This document shows, piece by piece, positions 1 to 9,221 of a stretch of 64,000 bases of DNA. Numbering within the stretch: position 1 is the first letter of the stretch; every line of letters begins with the position of its first letter. This DNA is from Cardiobacterium hominis. Its GTDB lineage: Bacteria > Pseudomonadota > Gammaproteobacteria > Cardiobacteriales > Cardiobacteriaceae. The DNA lies in assembly GCF_900637305.1 (NCBI RefSeq), contig NZ_LR134365.1, forward strand, positions 155,001 through 219,000, in the 5' to 3' direction. The notes below the pieces were generated by a model. That model saw nothing but the letters and a program-made list of their open reading frames with translations. It was not told where the DNA came from and did no database searches. The position numbers and the translations under genes were made by a program.

Positions 1-299
1 CCACCCTGCTGCGCGTCTCGCTCGAAACGGGTCGCACACACCAAATCCGCGTTCATATGGCGGCGCAACACTACCCGCTGGTCGGCGACCCGCTGTATGG
101 CCTCGCCACTCCGTCTGGCAAAGGCCTTCCGCCCGAAGTGCGGCAGACGCTGCTCGCTTTCCCGCGGCAGGCGCTACACGCGACCGCGCTCACCCTGAGC
201 CATCCTGCCGACGACGACGAAATCACCTTCGCCAGCCCGTTACCGGCAGACATGCAAACCTTGCTTGCCGCGCTGCGCCCGCTTCAATCCGCCACATAA
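1..299 (+). CDS. 23S rRNA pseudouridine synthase, RluD/RluC type (C-terminal fragment)
   Basis: This is the 3' end of a gene that begins before the window; the reading frame is open from base 3. The first residues include LETGRTHQIRVHMA, the conserved RluA/RluC/RluD-family motif near the end of the catalytic domain, followed by HYPLVGDPLYG, which is also typical. Such enzymes convert uridine to pseudouridine in 23S rRNA (RluD sites are in helix 69). The catalytic Asp region lies outside the window, so the exact paralogue (RluD, RluC or TruC) cannot be fixed. The last 16 bases overlap the end of the convergent thioesterase gene, which shows tight packing and no terminator between them. Confidence 0.85.
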   Translation, partial: TLLRVSLETGRTHQIRVHMAAQHYPLVGDPLYGLATPSGKGLPPEVRQTLLAFPRQALHATALTLSHPADDDEITFASPLPADMQTLLAALRPLQSAT

Positions 300-685
300 T
301 CCTGAATCGCCGCGAGAAAATCCGGCGGCAGGCGCGTCGGTCTGCGCCGCACCGGGTCAAAACAGACCAACTGCACCTGCGCTTTCGCGCATAACCGCTC
401 TCCCTCGCGTATCTCGCCGACCACTTCCAGGCTGCCGCCGCGCACCTTTTGCAGCGCCGAATGCACCGTGACAGTCGCCGGGTAGCGCAATTCCGCCAGA
501 TAACGGCAGCGCACCTCGGCCACCACCAGCGTCGGCAGCGCCACCATCGCGCCGCACAAATCCTCAAACAGCGCAATCCGCGCCGATTCCAGGTAGCGCA
601 AAAACTGCGCGTGATTGACATGCCCGTAGGCATCCATATCGCCCCAGCGCACCGCACAAGAAAACACATGAGAAAACGGCGTCAT
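284..685 (-). CDS. acyl-CoA thioesterase, hotdog fold (YbgC/4HBT family)
   Basis: A 133-residue protein of the usual single-hotdog length. Near the N-terminus it has RWGDMDAYGHVNHAQFLRYLE, the 4-hydroxybenzoyl-CoA thioesterase signature, in which Asp18 is the likely catalytic acid and HVNH shapes the active site. The family hydrolyses acyl-CoA thioesters in the cytoplasm. YbgC itself usually sits beside tolQRA; here the neighbours are a pseudouridine synthase gene (convergent, overlapping) and sucC (divergent), so the context does not identify the substrate. No signal peptide or membrane segment is seen. The family call is firm and the substrate is unknown. Confidence 0.85.
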   Translation of the reverse strand: MTPFSHVFSCAVRWGDMDAYGHVNHAQFLRYLESARIALFEDLCGAMVALPTLVVAEVRCRYLAELRYPATVTVHSALQKVRGGSLEVVGEIREGERLCAKAQVQLVCFDPVRRRPTRLPPDFLAAIQDYVAD

Positions 686-729
686 TCACAAGTCCTCCAC
701 AAAAAACCCCAGCAATAATAGCCGCTGCT

Positions 730-744
730 TAGCAAATTTTGCTA
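730..744. promoter_or_regulatory. 15-bp perfect palindrome upstream of sucC
   Basis: TAGCAAATTTTGCTA is an odd-centre perfect palindrome lying about 47 bases before the sucC start, in the gap between the divergent thioesterase gene and sucC. It has the size of an operator half-site pair. No factor can be named, and it could also be a chance AT-rich palindrome. Confidence 0.25.
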
Positions 745-790
745 CCATTGTCGCCGCAAACCTTCAAAACATCCAAGAGGACACAACCCT

Positions 791-1951
791 ATGAACCTAC
801 ATGAGTATCAGGCGAAAGCGCTCTTCCGCGCATACGGTGTGGATACCCCGCGCAGCATCCTGGCGAAAAACGCCGACGAAGCCGTCGCCGCCGCGCAAGA
901 ACTGGGCGGCAGCGTCTGGGTCGTCAAAGCGCAAGTCCACGCGGGTGGCCGCGGCAAGGCAGGTGGCGTCAAAGTCGCGAAAAGCCTGGACGAAGTGCGC
1001 GCCCACGCCAGCCAGATGATTGGCAACACCCTGAAAACCAAGCAAACGGGCGAAGTTGGCCTGCCCATCAACATGGTACTCATCGAAGAAGGACTGGATA
1101 TCGCTGACGAACTCTACGTCTCCGCCGTGGTTGATCGCGCCAGCCGCCGCGTTTCCTTCATCGCCAGCGCCGAAGGCGGCATGGACATCGAAGAAGTCGC
1201 GGAAAAAAGCCCGGAAAAAATCCACAGCGTCGGCGTCGATCCGTCTGCGGGCTATTTCCCCTACGTCGGCCGCCGCCTCGGCTTTGCCATGGGGCTGGAC
1301 AAAAAACAGGTCGGCCAGCTCGCCACCCTGCTGCAAGGCCTCTATAACCTCTTTACCGACAAAGACCTGTCGATGGTCGAAATCAACCCGCTCATCGTCA
1401 CCGGCGACGGCAAACTGCTGGCGCTGGATGCCAAAATCGGCGTAGATGACAACGCCCTCTACCGCCACAAAGACCTCGCCGAAATGCGCGACCCGACGCA
1501 AGAAGATGCGCGCGAAAACCAGGCGCAAGAGCTCGAACTGAACTACGTCGCGCTTGATGGCAACATCGGCTGCATGGTCAATGGCGCCGGCCTTGCGATG
1601 GCCACGATGGACATCGTCAAACTGCACGGCGGCGAACCGGCGAACTTCCTTGATGTTGGCGGCGGCGCAACCGCCGAGCGCGTCAAAGAAGCCTTCAAGC
1701 TCATCCTCACCTCGCCGGAAGTCAAATCCATCCTGGTGAACATCTTTGGCGGCATCGTCAGATGCGACCTCATCGCCGAAGGCATCATCAACGCTGCCAA
1801 AGAAATTGATCTCAAAGTGCCGGTCATCGCCCGCCTGCAAGGCACCAACGTCGAACTCGGCCGCAAAATGCTGGACGAAAGCGGCCTCGGCATCACCTCC
1901 GCCGACGACCTCACCGACGCCGCCAAAAAAGCCGTTGCCGCCGCCCAATAA
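791..1951 (+). CDS. sucC: succinyl-CoA synthetase, beta subunit (ADP-forming)
   Basis: A 386-residue protein, close to the 388 residues of E. coli SucC. It starts [17 protein letters not shown], the family N-terminus, has the ATP-grasp glycine-rich stretch [10 protein letters not shown] near residues 53-62, and ends with the ligase domain containing [16 protein letters not shown]. With SucD it forms the TCA-cycle enzyme that makes succinate and ATP from succinyl-CoA. An AAGAGGA ribosome site lies 8-10 bases before the ATG. sucD follows on the same strand after 148 bases, an unusually wide gap for this pair because it contains a C-rich palindromic repeat. Confidence 0.98.
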   Translation: MNLHEYQAKALFRAYGVDTPRSILAKNADEAVAAAQELGGSVWVVKAQVHAGGRGKAGGVKVAKSLDEVRAHASQMIGNTLKTKQTGEVGLPINMVLIEEGLDIADELYVSAVVDRASRRVSFIASAEGGMDIEEVAEKSPEKIHSVGVDPSAGYFPYVGRRLGFAMGLDKKQVGQLATLLQGLYNLFTDKDLSMVEINPLIVTGDGKLLALDAKIGVDDNALYRHKDLAEMRDPTQEDARENQAQELELNYVALDGNIGCMVNGAGLAMATMDIVKLHGGEPANFLDVGGGATAERVKEAFKLILTSPEVKSILVNIFGGIVRCDLIAEGIINAAKEIDLKVPVIARLQGTNVELGRKMLDESGLGITSADDLTDAAKKAVAAAQ

Positions 1952-1982
1952 CATCCGTTCAACACAGCATACAGACGCATAA

Positions 1983-2049
1983 CGTCCCCCTCCCCTGCAT
2001 AGCGGGGGAGGGATGGGGAGGGGGTGTAAAAAGCCGCGTGGCGACATCC
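1983..2049. repeat. C/G-rich palindromic repeat within the sucCD operon
   Basis: The sucC-sucD spacer contains CCCCTCCCCTGCATAGCGGG followed by GGAGGGATGGGGAGGGGGTG and a tail TGTAAAAAGCCGCG. On the opposite strand this reads TTTACACCCCCTCCCC, closely matching the copies inside recD (near 11262) and recB (near 13213), where the same order TTTTCACACCCCCTCCCC is seen. The arms can pair into a GC-rich stem in the sucCD mRNA. It may act as an mRNA-stabilising or attenuating structure, or be a passive mobile repeat. Confidence 0.7.
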
Positions 2050-2099
2050 CCGGAAACACCGCCCCATGCTGAAAAAGAACAGAACCCAAGGACCCCCCC

Positions 2100-2972
2100 A
2101 TGAGCATCTACATCAACAAAAATACCAAAGTCATCTGCCAGGGCTTCACCGGCTCACAAGGCACCTTCCACAGCGAACAGGCGATTGCTTACGGCACCCA
2201 ACTCGTCGGCGGCGTTACCCCCGGCAAAGGCGGACAAAGCCACCTTGACCGCCCGGTCTTCAACAACTGTCACGAAGCCGTCGCCGCGACCGGCGCCAAC
2301 GCCTCGATGATCTTCGTGCCGCCCGCCTTTGCCGCCGACTCCATCCTCGAAGCGGTCGATGCCGGCATCGAAGTCATCGCCTGCATCACCGAAGGCATCC
2401 CGGTGCTGGACATGCTCAAAGTCAAAACCGCCTTGAGCGGCACGAACGTCCGCCTCATCGGGCCGAACTGCCCCGGCGTCATCACCCCCGGCGAATGCAA
2501 AATGGGCATCATGCCCGGCCACATTCACCAGCCCGGCGTGGTCGGCATCGTCTCCCGCTCCGGCACGCTGACCTACGAAGCCGTGCACCAAACCACCGGC
2601 ATCGGCCTCGGCCAGTCCACCTGCGTTGGTATTGGTGGCGACCCGATTAACGGCACCAGCTTCGTGGACGTCCTCGCCGCCTTCCAGGCCGACCCGCAAA
2701 CCAAAGGCATCGTCATGGTCGGCGAAATCGGCGGCTCCGCCGAAGAAGAAGCGGCCGAATACATCAAGGCGCACGTGAACAAACCCGTCGTTGCCTACAT
2801 CGCGGGCGTTACCGCCCCGCCGGGCAAACGCATGGGGCATGCCGGCGCGATTATCGCCGGCGGCAAAGGCACGGCGGCGGACAAATTCCGCGCGCTGGAG
2901 GCGGCAGGCGTTGCCACCGTCCGCTCCCCGGCAGACATCGGCGCTACCCTGAAACAACTGATGGGCGCCTAA
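2100..2972 (+). CDS. sucD: succinyl-CoA synthetase, alpha subunit
   Basis: A 290-residue protein matching the family length (E. coli 289). It starts [21 protein letters not shown], the CoA-binding Rossmann domain; [20 protein letters not shown] is the ligase signature; and the phosphohistidine motif [14 protein letters not shown] lies near residues 245-258. It carries the transient phosphate between CoA thioester and nucleotide. It is co-directional with sucC and followed after 14 bases by a strong hairpin terminator, so the operon ends here. No sucAB genes are next to it, unlike the E. coli arrangement. Confidence 0.98.
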   Translation: MSIYINKNTKVICQGFTGSQGTFHSEQAIAYGTQLVGGVTPGKGGQSHLDRPVFNNCHEAVAATGANASMIFVPPAFAADSILEAVDAGIEVIACITEGIPVLDMLKVKTALSGTNVRLIGPNCPGVITPGECKMGIMPGHIHQPGVVGIVSRSGTLTYEAVHQTTGIGLGQSTCVGIGGDPINGTSFVDVLAAFQADPQTKGIVMVGEIGGSAEEEAAEYIKAHVNKPVVAYIAGVTAPPGKRMGHAGAIIAGGKGTAADKFRALEAAGVATVRSPADIGATLKQLMGA

Positions 2973-2986
2973 ACCACGCCCGCAGC

Positions 2987-3012
2987 AAAAGCCCGCTCCG
3001 GCGGGCTTTTTT
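2987..3012 (+). terminator. rho-independent terminator of sucCD
   Basis: AAAAGCCCGC, loop TCCG region, GCGGGC then six T residues form a compact GC stem with a T tract directly after the sucD stop. Confidence 0.85.
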
Positions 3013-3127
3013 ACATACATTCACGCTCATAGATTGCGTCAGGCGAAGCAAATCGCGCCCTGTCGTCCCCCATAACCGCCGCAAATCCTTTAAAATCACC
3101 CCCTTTACCGCACCAATACCAAACCGC

Positions 3128-6100
3128 ATGCTCCCCACACCAGACGCCATCGACAAATACATCCAAAAACACGCCAGCCGCGCCTCCATCCAGCGCGCCA
3201 AAGAATGCCGCGTTGAACAAGATTTCCTCGAAGACGACAGCGCCGAATACACCTGCCTCGGCTCCAGCGGCGCGCATTACCGCATCACCCTGCGCTACGC
3301 GAAAAAACTCAGCGCGCACTGCACCTGCCCGTACAACTACGGCGGCCTGTGCAAACACAGCGTCGCCGCCCTGCGCGACCTTGCCGACCACATCCGCGCA
3401 CAAAATCCACCACCAGTCTCCCGCCCGGCTGCGCCCCCCCCGCCAGTCCGCGAAGCGCTGACCTACACCCTCACGCCCGACCAAACCATCAACCCCGCCG
3501 TTATCATCGAAGACTTCGAACGCCACGGCATCAGCGGCGCCTACCGCCACGACAACAACGTCACAATCCAACAACGCACACGCAAAACCCTCACCCTGCG
3601 TACCCAGGACTGGGGCGAACACTACGAACAACACCTCACCTACGACCGCGCCAAAAACACCCTCAGCCTGCGCTGCAACTGCAAGCGCAAAACCACCTAC
3701 TGCCGCCACATGCAAATGGCGCTGGACTACCTCGTCAGCGCCTTCGGCCGCGACTACTTTGCCGACGACTACCCGCAGCGCCACCTCGCCCCCCTCATCA
3801 AAGAATACGGCTTTGACCCCGACGACCGCGAGGCGCAGCGCCTCTTTGCCGCCGACATCACCGACCAGGGCCTAAAAATCACCCCGCGCGATCCGGCACT
3901 CGCCCCGCGCGACCTCTTTACCCGCATCCGCCTGCCCGAAACCCCGCCTGCCGCCAGCGACTACGGCTATGCCCTGTGCATCGAATTCCGCACAGGACAA
4001 CTCGCCGGATTCTCCGTCATCGAAGGCAAATACGACAAAACCCGCAGCGAAATCACCACCCGCATCAAGCCGCTGGACGCCTACGACCTCGAAGAGCGCA
4101 TCCTCAAAGGCCACTACAGCAGCGAAGCGCTGGCCCTCTACTACAGCACCGGCCGCATCGCCCAAAACTACCGCAACCACGCCCGCCCGGAAGCCCTGAC
4201 CGCCGCCGTGCGCGAATTTGCCGACCTCTGCCGCACCCTCCCCTGCCCCGTTTACGCGCACAACCTCGACGACAACTACACCCGCGCCCACCTCACCCCC
4301 ATCACCCTCAACACCAGCGACCGCGTCAGCCTCGACCTCGACATCAGCCGCGACGGCAAACTCTACCAAATCGACGCCCGCCTGCGCCTCGGCGACAAAA
4401 ACTACACCTTCACCAACAAACAACTGCGCATCAACCCGCTCTTCATCTACCACCAAAACACCCTCTACCCCATCGCCGACCCGCAAACCGCGAACGACAT
4501 CACCTGGTTCCGCAAACACCCGCAGACCAAAATCGCCGCCGACGACGCTGCCGACTTCTACCAAAACGCCCTCGCGCCGCTCAGCCAAAGACACCAGCTC
4601 ACCAACAACCGACTCATCCGCCCCGCGCCGCCCGCCTCCGACGCCGCCGCGCCGCGCGCCCAAATCTACCTCGACGAACAAAACGGCAACATCACCTTCC
4701 GCCCGGCGGTGCAATACCCAGAGCGCCTCATCGACCCCACCAGCCGCGAACCGCGCCTACAAACCACCGCCGAAGGCCACTACCTGCAACACCCGCGCGA
4801 CGAAGCCCTCGAAACCCGCCTGCTCGACACCCTGCGCGGCCTGCACCCCGACTTCGCGGCGGGCGCGCCCTACCAACTCACCGCATACCAACTCCTCGAA
4901 AACCACTGGCTATTGGACGCCGCCGACACCCTGCGCAAAGCCGACATCGAACTGCTCGGCCTGAAAAACCTCAAGCACTACCCCTACAACCTCAACCGCC
5001 CGACCCTCAGCACCCGCAGCGAAAGCGGCATCGACTGGTTTGACCTGGAGCTTGCCATCCACTTTGGCGACCAACAAGTCAGCCTCAAAGACCTACAAAA
5101 AGCCATCCTCAAAAAACAAAACTACATCACCCTGGGCGACGGCAGCATCGGCCTCCTGCCGCAAGCATGGCTGGACAAAATCGCGCCCTGGCTGAAAACC
5201 GGTGAAATCAAAAAAGACCGCATCCGCTTCAGCCCCTACCAACTCGGCATCATCGACGACCTCCTGCAAAACCTCGAAGAGCGTCCCGCCTACCTGCTCG
5301 AACTCCAGGCGCGCTACCACCGCCTGCAAAACCTGCACGAACAACCGCCGGTTACCCCCTCGCCCGCCCTGCGCGCCACCCTGCGCCCCTACCAACAACA
5401 CGGCCTCGACTGGCTCGCCTTCCTCCATGAAAACCGCCTCGGCGGCTGCCTGGCAGACGACATGGGCCTCGGCAAAACCCTACAAACCCTCGCCTTCCTC
5501 CAGCACCTCAAAGACCAGGGCGAAGCCACGCGCCCCAGCCTCATCGTCGCGCCGACCTCACTCATCTACAACTGGCAAATGGAAGCCGAAAAATTCACGC
5601 CCGAACTTGGCGTGTACGCGCTGACCGGCACCGAGCGCAACCGTGACGCCGCCCACCTCGGCCAACACGACATCATCCTCACCACCTACGGCACCCTGGT
5701 GCGCGACATCGAAACCCTGCAACACCAGCCCTTCAACTACATCATCCTCGACGAAAGCCAGGCCATCAAAAACCCCCAATCACAGCGCTACAAAGCCGTG
5801 CGCCTGCTCAAAGCAGAAAACCGCCTCTGCCTGACCGGCACACCGATCGAAAACAACACCTTCGACCTCTACGCACAAATGAACTTCCTGAACCCAGGAC
5901 TGCTCGGTAACAACAGCCACTTCAAAAGCACCTTCGCCGACGCCATCGACAAACACAAAGACGAAACCAGCGCCGCGCTCCTTGCCAAACTCATCCACCC
6001 CTTCATCCTGCGGCGCAGCAAAGAACAAGTCGCGACCGAACTGCCGCCCAAAACCGAAAGCATCCTCTACTGCGACATGGGCACGGCGCAGCGCAAACTC

Positions 6101-6763
6101 TATGACGCGACCAAAAAACGCTACCGCGAACAACTGCTGCACCAAATCGCCGCCGACGGCATCGAAAAAAGCCAACTGCACATCCTGGACGGCCTGCTCA
6201 AACTGCGACAAATCTGCAACAGCCCGGCGCTCCTTGCCGACCGCGAAGACTACGGCGACGACTCCGCCAAACTCGACCTACTGCTGGAAAACATCAAAGA
6301 AAAAACCGGCGCGCACAAAATCCTCGTCTTCTCCAGCTTCGTCAAAATGCTCGGCCTCATCCAAGCGCGCCTTGACGCCGAAAACATCCCCTACGAATAC
6401 CTTGACGGACAGACGCGCGACCGCAAAGCCAAAGTCGAAAACTTCCAGACCAACGACGCCGTGCGCGTCTTCCTCATCAGCACCAAAGCGGGCGGCACCG
6501 GCTTGAACCTGACCGAAGCTGACTACGTCTTCATCGTCGACCCGTGGTGGAACCCGGCGGTAGAAAACCAGGCAATCGACCGCAGCCACCGCATCGGCCA
6601 GGAAAAACACGTCATGGCGTATCGCATCATCTGCAAAAACAGCATCGAAGAAAAAATCCTGGCGCTACAAGACAAAAAACGCCGCATCGCCGAAAGCATC
6701 ATCAGCGTGGACAGCGACAAAAAAACCTTCGACCTCGAAGAAGTCAAAAACCTCTTTGCCTGA
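3128..6763 (+). CDS. SNF2-family DEAD/DEAH helicase with SWIM zinc fingers
   Basis: A 1211-residue protein. The N-terminus has a SWIM-type zinc motif, CTCPYNYGGLCKHSV (about residue 62), and a second C-x-C...C-x-H cluster, LRCNCKRKTTYCRHM (about 180-195). The C-terminal third is a complete Snf2 motor: Walker A DDMGLGKT near 777, the DESQ Walker B near 876, LTGTPIENN near 900, and motif V/VI STKAGGTGLNLTEA and IDRSHRIGQ from about 1118 onward. Bacterial proteins of this build are ATP-dependent DNA translocases related to HepA/RapA, but their role is not well defined. No defence or restriction genes lie next to it. The ATG at 3128 gives the SWIM domain a normal N-terminus, and no strong ribosome site decides it. 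Confidence 0.9.
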   Translation: MLPTPDAIDKYIQKHASRASIQRAKECRVEQDFLEDDSAEYTCLGSSGAHYRITLRYAKKLSAHCTCPYNYGGLCKHSVAALRDLADHIRAQNPPPVSRPAAPPPPVREALTYTLTPDQTINPAVIIEDFERHGISGAYRHDNNVTIQQRTRKTLTLRTQDWGEHYEQHLTYDRAKNTLSLRCNCKRKTTYCRHMQMALDYLVSAFGRDYFADDYPQRHLAPLIKEYGFDPDDREAQRLFAADITDQGLKITPRDPALAPRDLFTRIRLPETPPAASDYGYALCIEFRTGQLAGFSVIEGKYDKTRSEITTRIKPLDAYDLEERILKGHYSSEALALYYSTGRIAQNYRNHARPEALTAAVREFADLCRTLPCPVYAHNLDDNYTRAHLTPITLNTSDRVSLDLDISRDGKLYQIDARLRLGDKNYTFTNKQLRINPLFIYHQNTLYPIADPQTANDITWFRKHPQTKIAADDAADFYQNALAPLSQRHQLTNNRLIRPAPPASDAAAPRAQIYLDEQNGNITFRPAVQYPERLIDPTSREPRLQTTAEGHYLQHPRDEALETRLLDTLRGLHPDFAAGAPYQLTAYQLLENHWLLDAADTLRKADIELLGLKNLKHYPYNLNRPTLSTRSESGIDWFDLELAIHFGDQQVSLKDLQKAILKKQNYITLGDGSIGLLPQAWLDKIAPWLKTGEIKKDRIRFSPYQLGIIDDLLQNLEERPAYLLELQARYHRLQNLHEQPPVTPSPALRATLRPYQQHGLDWLAFLHENRLGGCLADDMGLGKTLQTLAFLQHLKDQGEATRPSLIVAPTSLIYNWQMEAEKFTPELGVYALTGTERNRDAAHLGQHDIILTTYGTLVRDIETLQHQPFNYIILDESQAIKNPQSQRYKAVRLLKAENRLCLTGTPIENNTFDLYAQMNFLNPGLLGNNSHFKSTFADAIDKHKDETSAALLAKLIHPFILRRSKEQVATELPPKTESILYCDMGTAQRKLYDATKKRYREQLLHQIAADGIEKSQLHILDGLLKLRQICNSPALLADREDYGDDSAKLDLLLENIKEKTGAHKILVFSSFVKMLGLIQARLDAENIPYEYLDGQTRDRKAKVENFQTNDAVRVFLISTKAGGTGLNLTEADYVFIVDPWWNPAVENQAIDRSHRIGQEKHVMAYRIICKNSIEEKILALQDKKRRIAESIISVDSDKKTFDLEEVKNLFA

Positions 6764-6783
6764 GGGTTATCGCTATACACCAG

Positions 6784-6903
6784 GCGCTGTTTGCATTTCA
6801 GCGGATAAGCCCCCCTCCCCCGCAGGGCGAAGCCCGCAGCGGACGGGTACCCATGCAAAATGCGTCCGCATTTTGCATGGGGTCCGGGGGGAGGGGATGA
6901 GCG
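6784..6903. repeat. C-rich repeat carrying a 32-bp hairpin
   Basis: The element begins GCTGTTTGCATTTCAGCGGA, passes through CCCCCTCCCCCGCAGGGCGA and AGCCCGCAGCGG, and then a hairpin whose arms 6850-6864 and 6867-6881 are perfectly complementary over 15 bases with a 2-base TC loop. It closes with a G-rich stretch complementary to the opening C-rich stretch. The same nested design occurs at 46890-47045 in the other orientation. Confidence 0.8.
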
Positions 6904-6940
6904 GTTATTTATGAACAGATGTCTGCATTTTTACATTCGC

Positions 6941-7041
6941 AGCCCTCACCCCAACCCCTCTCTTGCTGCGCAAGCAATGCTTGTCCCAGAGGGACTGGAA
7001 CAGCTCGCGTAGCGAGAGAGGGCTTGGCCGTTGAAATGCAA
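6941..7041. repeat. about 100-bp palindromic repeat, long form
   Basis: Contains CCTCACCCCAACCCCTCTCT, TGCTGCGCAAGCAATGCTTG, then GGACTGGAACAGCTCGCG and a closing CGAGAGAGGGCTTGG. The ends pair (CCCCTCTCT with AGAGAGGGC). The same sequence, in the reverse orientation, is at 46745-46845, and a shortened form lacking the GGAACAGCTC part is at 33186-33268. Confidence 0.8.
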
Positions 7042-7150
7042 ACACGCCCTAAAGCGCAACCCGTAGCGAAGAAGCGCCGTTTCCATTACCCGCGCGAAAC
7101 CGCAAGATCCGTCCGGTTGCTGCCCGCATAATGCGCGCAAAGGAGAACCC

Positions 7151-7993
7151 ATGCGCCACCTCGAATACAACGAAGCCCGCTTTGCCAAAGTGCTGCAACA
7201 CCTGCACCAGCACTACCCGCACGACATAGACCTCGCCCGTCTTGCCGACATCGCCTGCCTCTCGCCCTACCATTGGCACCGCCTCTACCGCGCGGTTTTG
7301 GGCGAAACCATCTACGAGACGCTGAAACGCATCCGCCTGCACCACGCCGCGCGCCTTCTGCTGGATAGCCACAAACCGCTGCCGGACATCGCCCGCGCCT
7401 GCGGTTACGGCGGCAATGCCCAATCCTTCGCCCGCATCTTCCGCGACGCCTACGGCATGAGCCCGCAGGACTACCGCGCCCGCGGCGGCGTGCCCTACCC
7501 TGCGCTGCCGCCGGAGCACACAACGGCCACCTACCCCGTGAAAATCCGCGACATCGCCGCCCTGCCCGTCGTCGCCTTGCCGCATCACGGCGACTACATG
7601 AGCATCGGCGCAAGCTTCAGCCAGCTCGAAACCCTGCTGACCTTGCGCGGCCACCTGCCCGCGCCGCAGGCGCGATACTTCGGCATCTACTACGACGACC
7701 CCGCCGGTTGCCCGACCGCACAACTGCGCGCCGCCGCTGCCGTCGCCCTTGGCGGGGCAGACGCCACGCCGCCCCTGCAAACCCTGACCCTCGCCGCCGG
7801 CCGCTACGCCGTGCTAGAGCACCGCGGCGCTTACGCCGAACTGCACCGCGCCTACGACTGGCTCTACCGCGACTGGCTGCTGAACTCGCCTTACCAACTG
7901 GCCGACGCGCCCTGCCTCGAAGAATACCTGAACGACTGGCAGCAAGTGCCGCCGCAAGAGCTGCGCACCAACATCTACCTTCCCCTCATCTAA
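7151..7993 (+). CDS. AraC-family transcriptional regulator with GyrI-like effector domain
   Basis: A 280-residue protein. The first about 105 residues are an AraC/XylS double helix-turn-helix: the segment LARLADIACLSPYHWHRLYR is the first recognition region and IARACGYGGNAQSFARIFRD followed by YGMSPQDYR is the signature second one. The rest (about 125-280) resembles the GyrI-like/AraC effector-binding fold seen in Rob-type regulators, with VVALPHHGDYMSIG and a C-terminal YLND...IYLPL. It probably senses small molecules and regulates the adjacent gene. An AAAGGAG ribosome site precedes the ATG. The VOC gene follows 12 bases downstream, so the two are likely one transcript. Confidence 0.9.
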   Translation: MRHLEYNEARFAKVLQHLHQHYPHDIDLARLADIACLSPYHWHRLYRAVLGETIYETLKRIRLHHAARLLLDSHKPLPDIARACGYGGNAQSFARIFRDAYGMSPQDYRARGGVPYPALPPEHTTATYPVKIRDIAALPVVALPHHGDYMSIGASFSQLETLLTLRGHLPAPQARYFGIYYDDPAGCPTAQLRAAAAVALGGADATPPLQTLTLAAGRYAVLEHRGAYAELHRAYDWLYRDWLLNSPYQLADAPCLEEYLNDWQQVPPQELRTNIYLPLI

Positions 7994-8005
7994 CCGGAGA
8001 AACCC

Positions 8006-8407
8006 ATGAACGAAAACCCCAGCATCCTCTCGCACGTCTCGCTCGGCACCAACCAGTTCGCGCAAGCCGTCGCCTTTTACGACCAGGTCTTGGCAGCGCT
8101 CAACATCGGCCGCGTCCTGGACTTAAGCGAACATCAAGCCGTCGCCTATGGCCGCGCCTATCCTGAATTTTGGATACAAGCCCCGCACGACGGCCGCGCG
8201 GAGACTGCCAACGGCACGCACATCGCCTTCTTCGCGCAAAGCCGCGCCGAAATCGATGCCTTTTACGCCGCCGCCCTCGCCGCCGGTGCCAAAGACGACG
8301 GCGCGCCCGGTCCGCGCCCGCATTACGGCAAAGAATATTACGGCTGCTTTGTCCGCGATCTGGACGGCCACAAAATCGAAGCAATGGCATGGCTTGCCGA
8401 CGCATAA
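8006..8407 (+). CDS. VOC-family (glyoxalase/bleomycin-resistance) protein
   Basis: A 133-residue single vicinal-oxygen-chelate protein. It starts with ILSHVSLGTNQFAQAVAFYD, the usual first beta-alpha unit with a metal-ligand His, and ends with YYGCFVRDLDGHKIEAMAW, in which the Glu of KIEA is the usual last metal ligand. Family members include glyoxalases, thiol transferases and antibiotic-binding proteins, so the substrate cannot be set. It sits 12 bases after an AraC/GyrI regulator, suggesting a small stress- or drug-responsive operon. Confidence 0.88.
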   Translation: MNENPSILSHVSLGTNQFAQAVAFYDQVLAALNIGRVLDLSEHQAVAYGRAYPEFWIQAPHDGRAETANGTHIAFFAQSRAEIDAFYAAALAAGAKDDGAPGPRPHYGKEYYGCFVRDLDGHKIEAMAWLADA

Positions 8408-8424
8408 AACATCCCGCTACGCAC

Positions 8425-8458
8425 AAAAAAAGCTGCACCCTAAAGTGCAGCTTTTTTT
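8425..8458. terminator. bidirectional terminator between VOC gene and carbonic anhydrase
   Basis: The stem AGCTGCAC/GTGCAGCT (8431-8438 with 8445-8452) is flanked by seven A residues on the left and seven T residues on the right, so it can end transcription from both convergent genes. Confidence 0.9.
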
Positions 8459-8471
8459 CACCGGAGAAGAA

Positions 8472-9221
8472 TCATTCTTCAATAACCAGACGCGCATTGA
8501 GCGGTTGCACCGGACGGTTATTGGCATGTCCGATCATATCCCGCATTGCATCCAGCTGCGCCTTGCTTGCATTAACCGCAGTTTTAAAAACGACCCAATT
8601 CACGCCTTCCGTACAAGGCGGTGTCGTCAAAGAGCCATTCAAACGGAAATGGCTCTGTCCTTCTGGAAAGAGCGGCATCACATCCAACTTTTCTGCCAGT
8701 TTTTCCTTCTCTCCCGCTTGCAATTTCTTTGCCAAAAGCGGTGCCAATGCGGGATTCTCCTTGCCCTCCTCAAACATCACCGCTAATACGGCAAGTTCGC
8801 CCGCTTCCGATTGGTGAACGAAATGCGCTTCCATCGGAAAATATTTGCTTAAAAACGTATGCTCGCTCGGCGTATGAAAATGGAACTGCTTCAGCGCAAA
8901 AACCTTGTCGCCCAAATGCAGTGCCTGCACACTTTCCGCAGGGGTCGCCTGAATTGTGTGACCGTTATGTTCGACGGTATAAAGCAGCGGCTCATAATGG
9001 AATTTCGCGCTATTGTCGGCAGTTGCTTCCACCGTGGACAAATCCACCGGTGATTGGTTCTTGCCGAGGCGGCAAGTGGCATAAACCGGACTAATATCGC
9101 CCCAATGTTCCGGGCTGTCTTTGCCGGTATAAGACCAGGCGGGTGGCGGCGGTTCGGCAAAAGTCACGACGGGGATGGATGCGGCGCAGATTGCGGCCAG
9201 TACAGATAAACGCAGTTGCAT
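8472..9221 (-). CDS. alpha-type carbonic anhydrase, periplasmic
   Basis: A 249-residue protein with a cleavable signal peptide (hydrophobic residues 3-20, likely cut after VTFA). The three zinc-binding histidines are visible: His114 and His116 in QFHFHTPSEH and His133 in EAHFVH; the substrate-pocket LTTPPCTEGVNW is also present, with Cys50 and the Cys of TPPC positioned for the family disulphide. It interconverts CO2 and bicarbonate in the periplasm, which suits a capnophilic or mucosal bacterium. It is monocistronic, ending at a bidirectional terminator. Confidence 0.95.
   Translation of the reverse strand: MQLRLSVLAAICAASIPVVTFAEPPPPAWSYTGKDSPEHWGDISPVYATCRLGKNQSPVDLSTVEATADNSAKFHYEPLLYTVEHNGHTIQATPAESVQALHLGDKVFALKQFHFHTPSEHTFLSKYFPMEAHFVHQSEAGELAVLAVMFEEGKENPALAPLLAKKLQAGEKEKLAEKLDVMPLFPEGQSHFRLNGSLTTPPCTEGVNWVVFKTAVNASKAQLDAMRDMIGHANNRPVQPLNARLVIEE

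Larger units (their letters stand above)
6764..7150. other. intergenic region filled by two palindromic repeat elements
   Basis: The 387-base gap after the Snf2 gene holds no credible gene. It contains two repeat elements described separately (6784-6903 and 6941-7041). The second ends in TTGAAATGCAAACACGCCCT, which resembles the end of the first (GCTGTTTGCATTTCAGCGGA) in inverted orientation. The last about 100 bases probably hold the promoter and leader of the AraC-type gene. Confidence 0.7.

Noticed and set aside
797..2107. 436-codon open frame on the minus strand across sucC
   Set aside because: It is antisense to sucC, which has conserved motifs; the translation is low-complexity Ala/Gly/Asp/Val-rich as expected of a GC-rich shadow.
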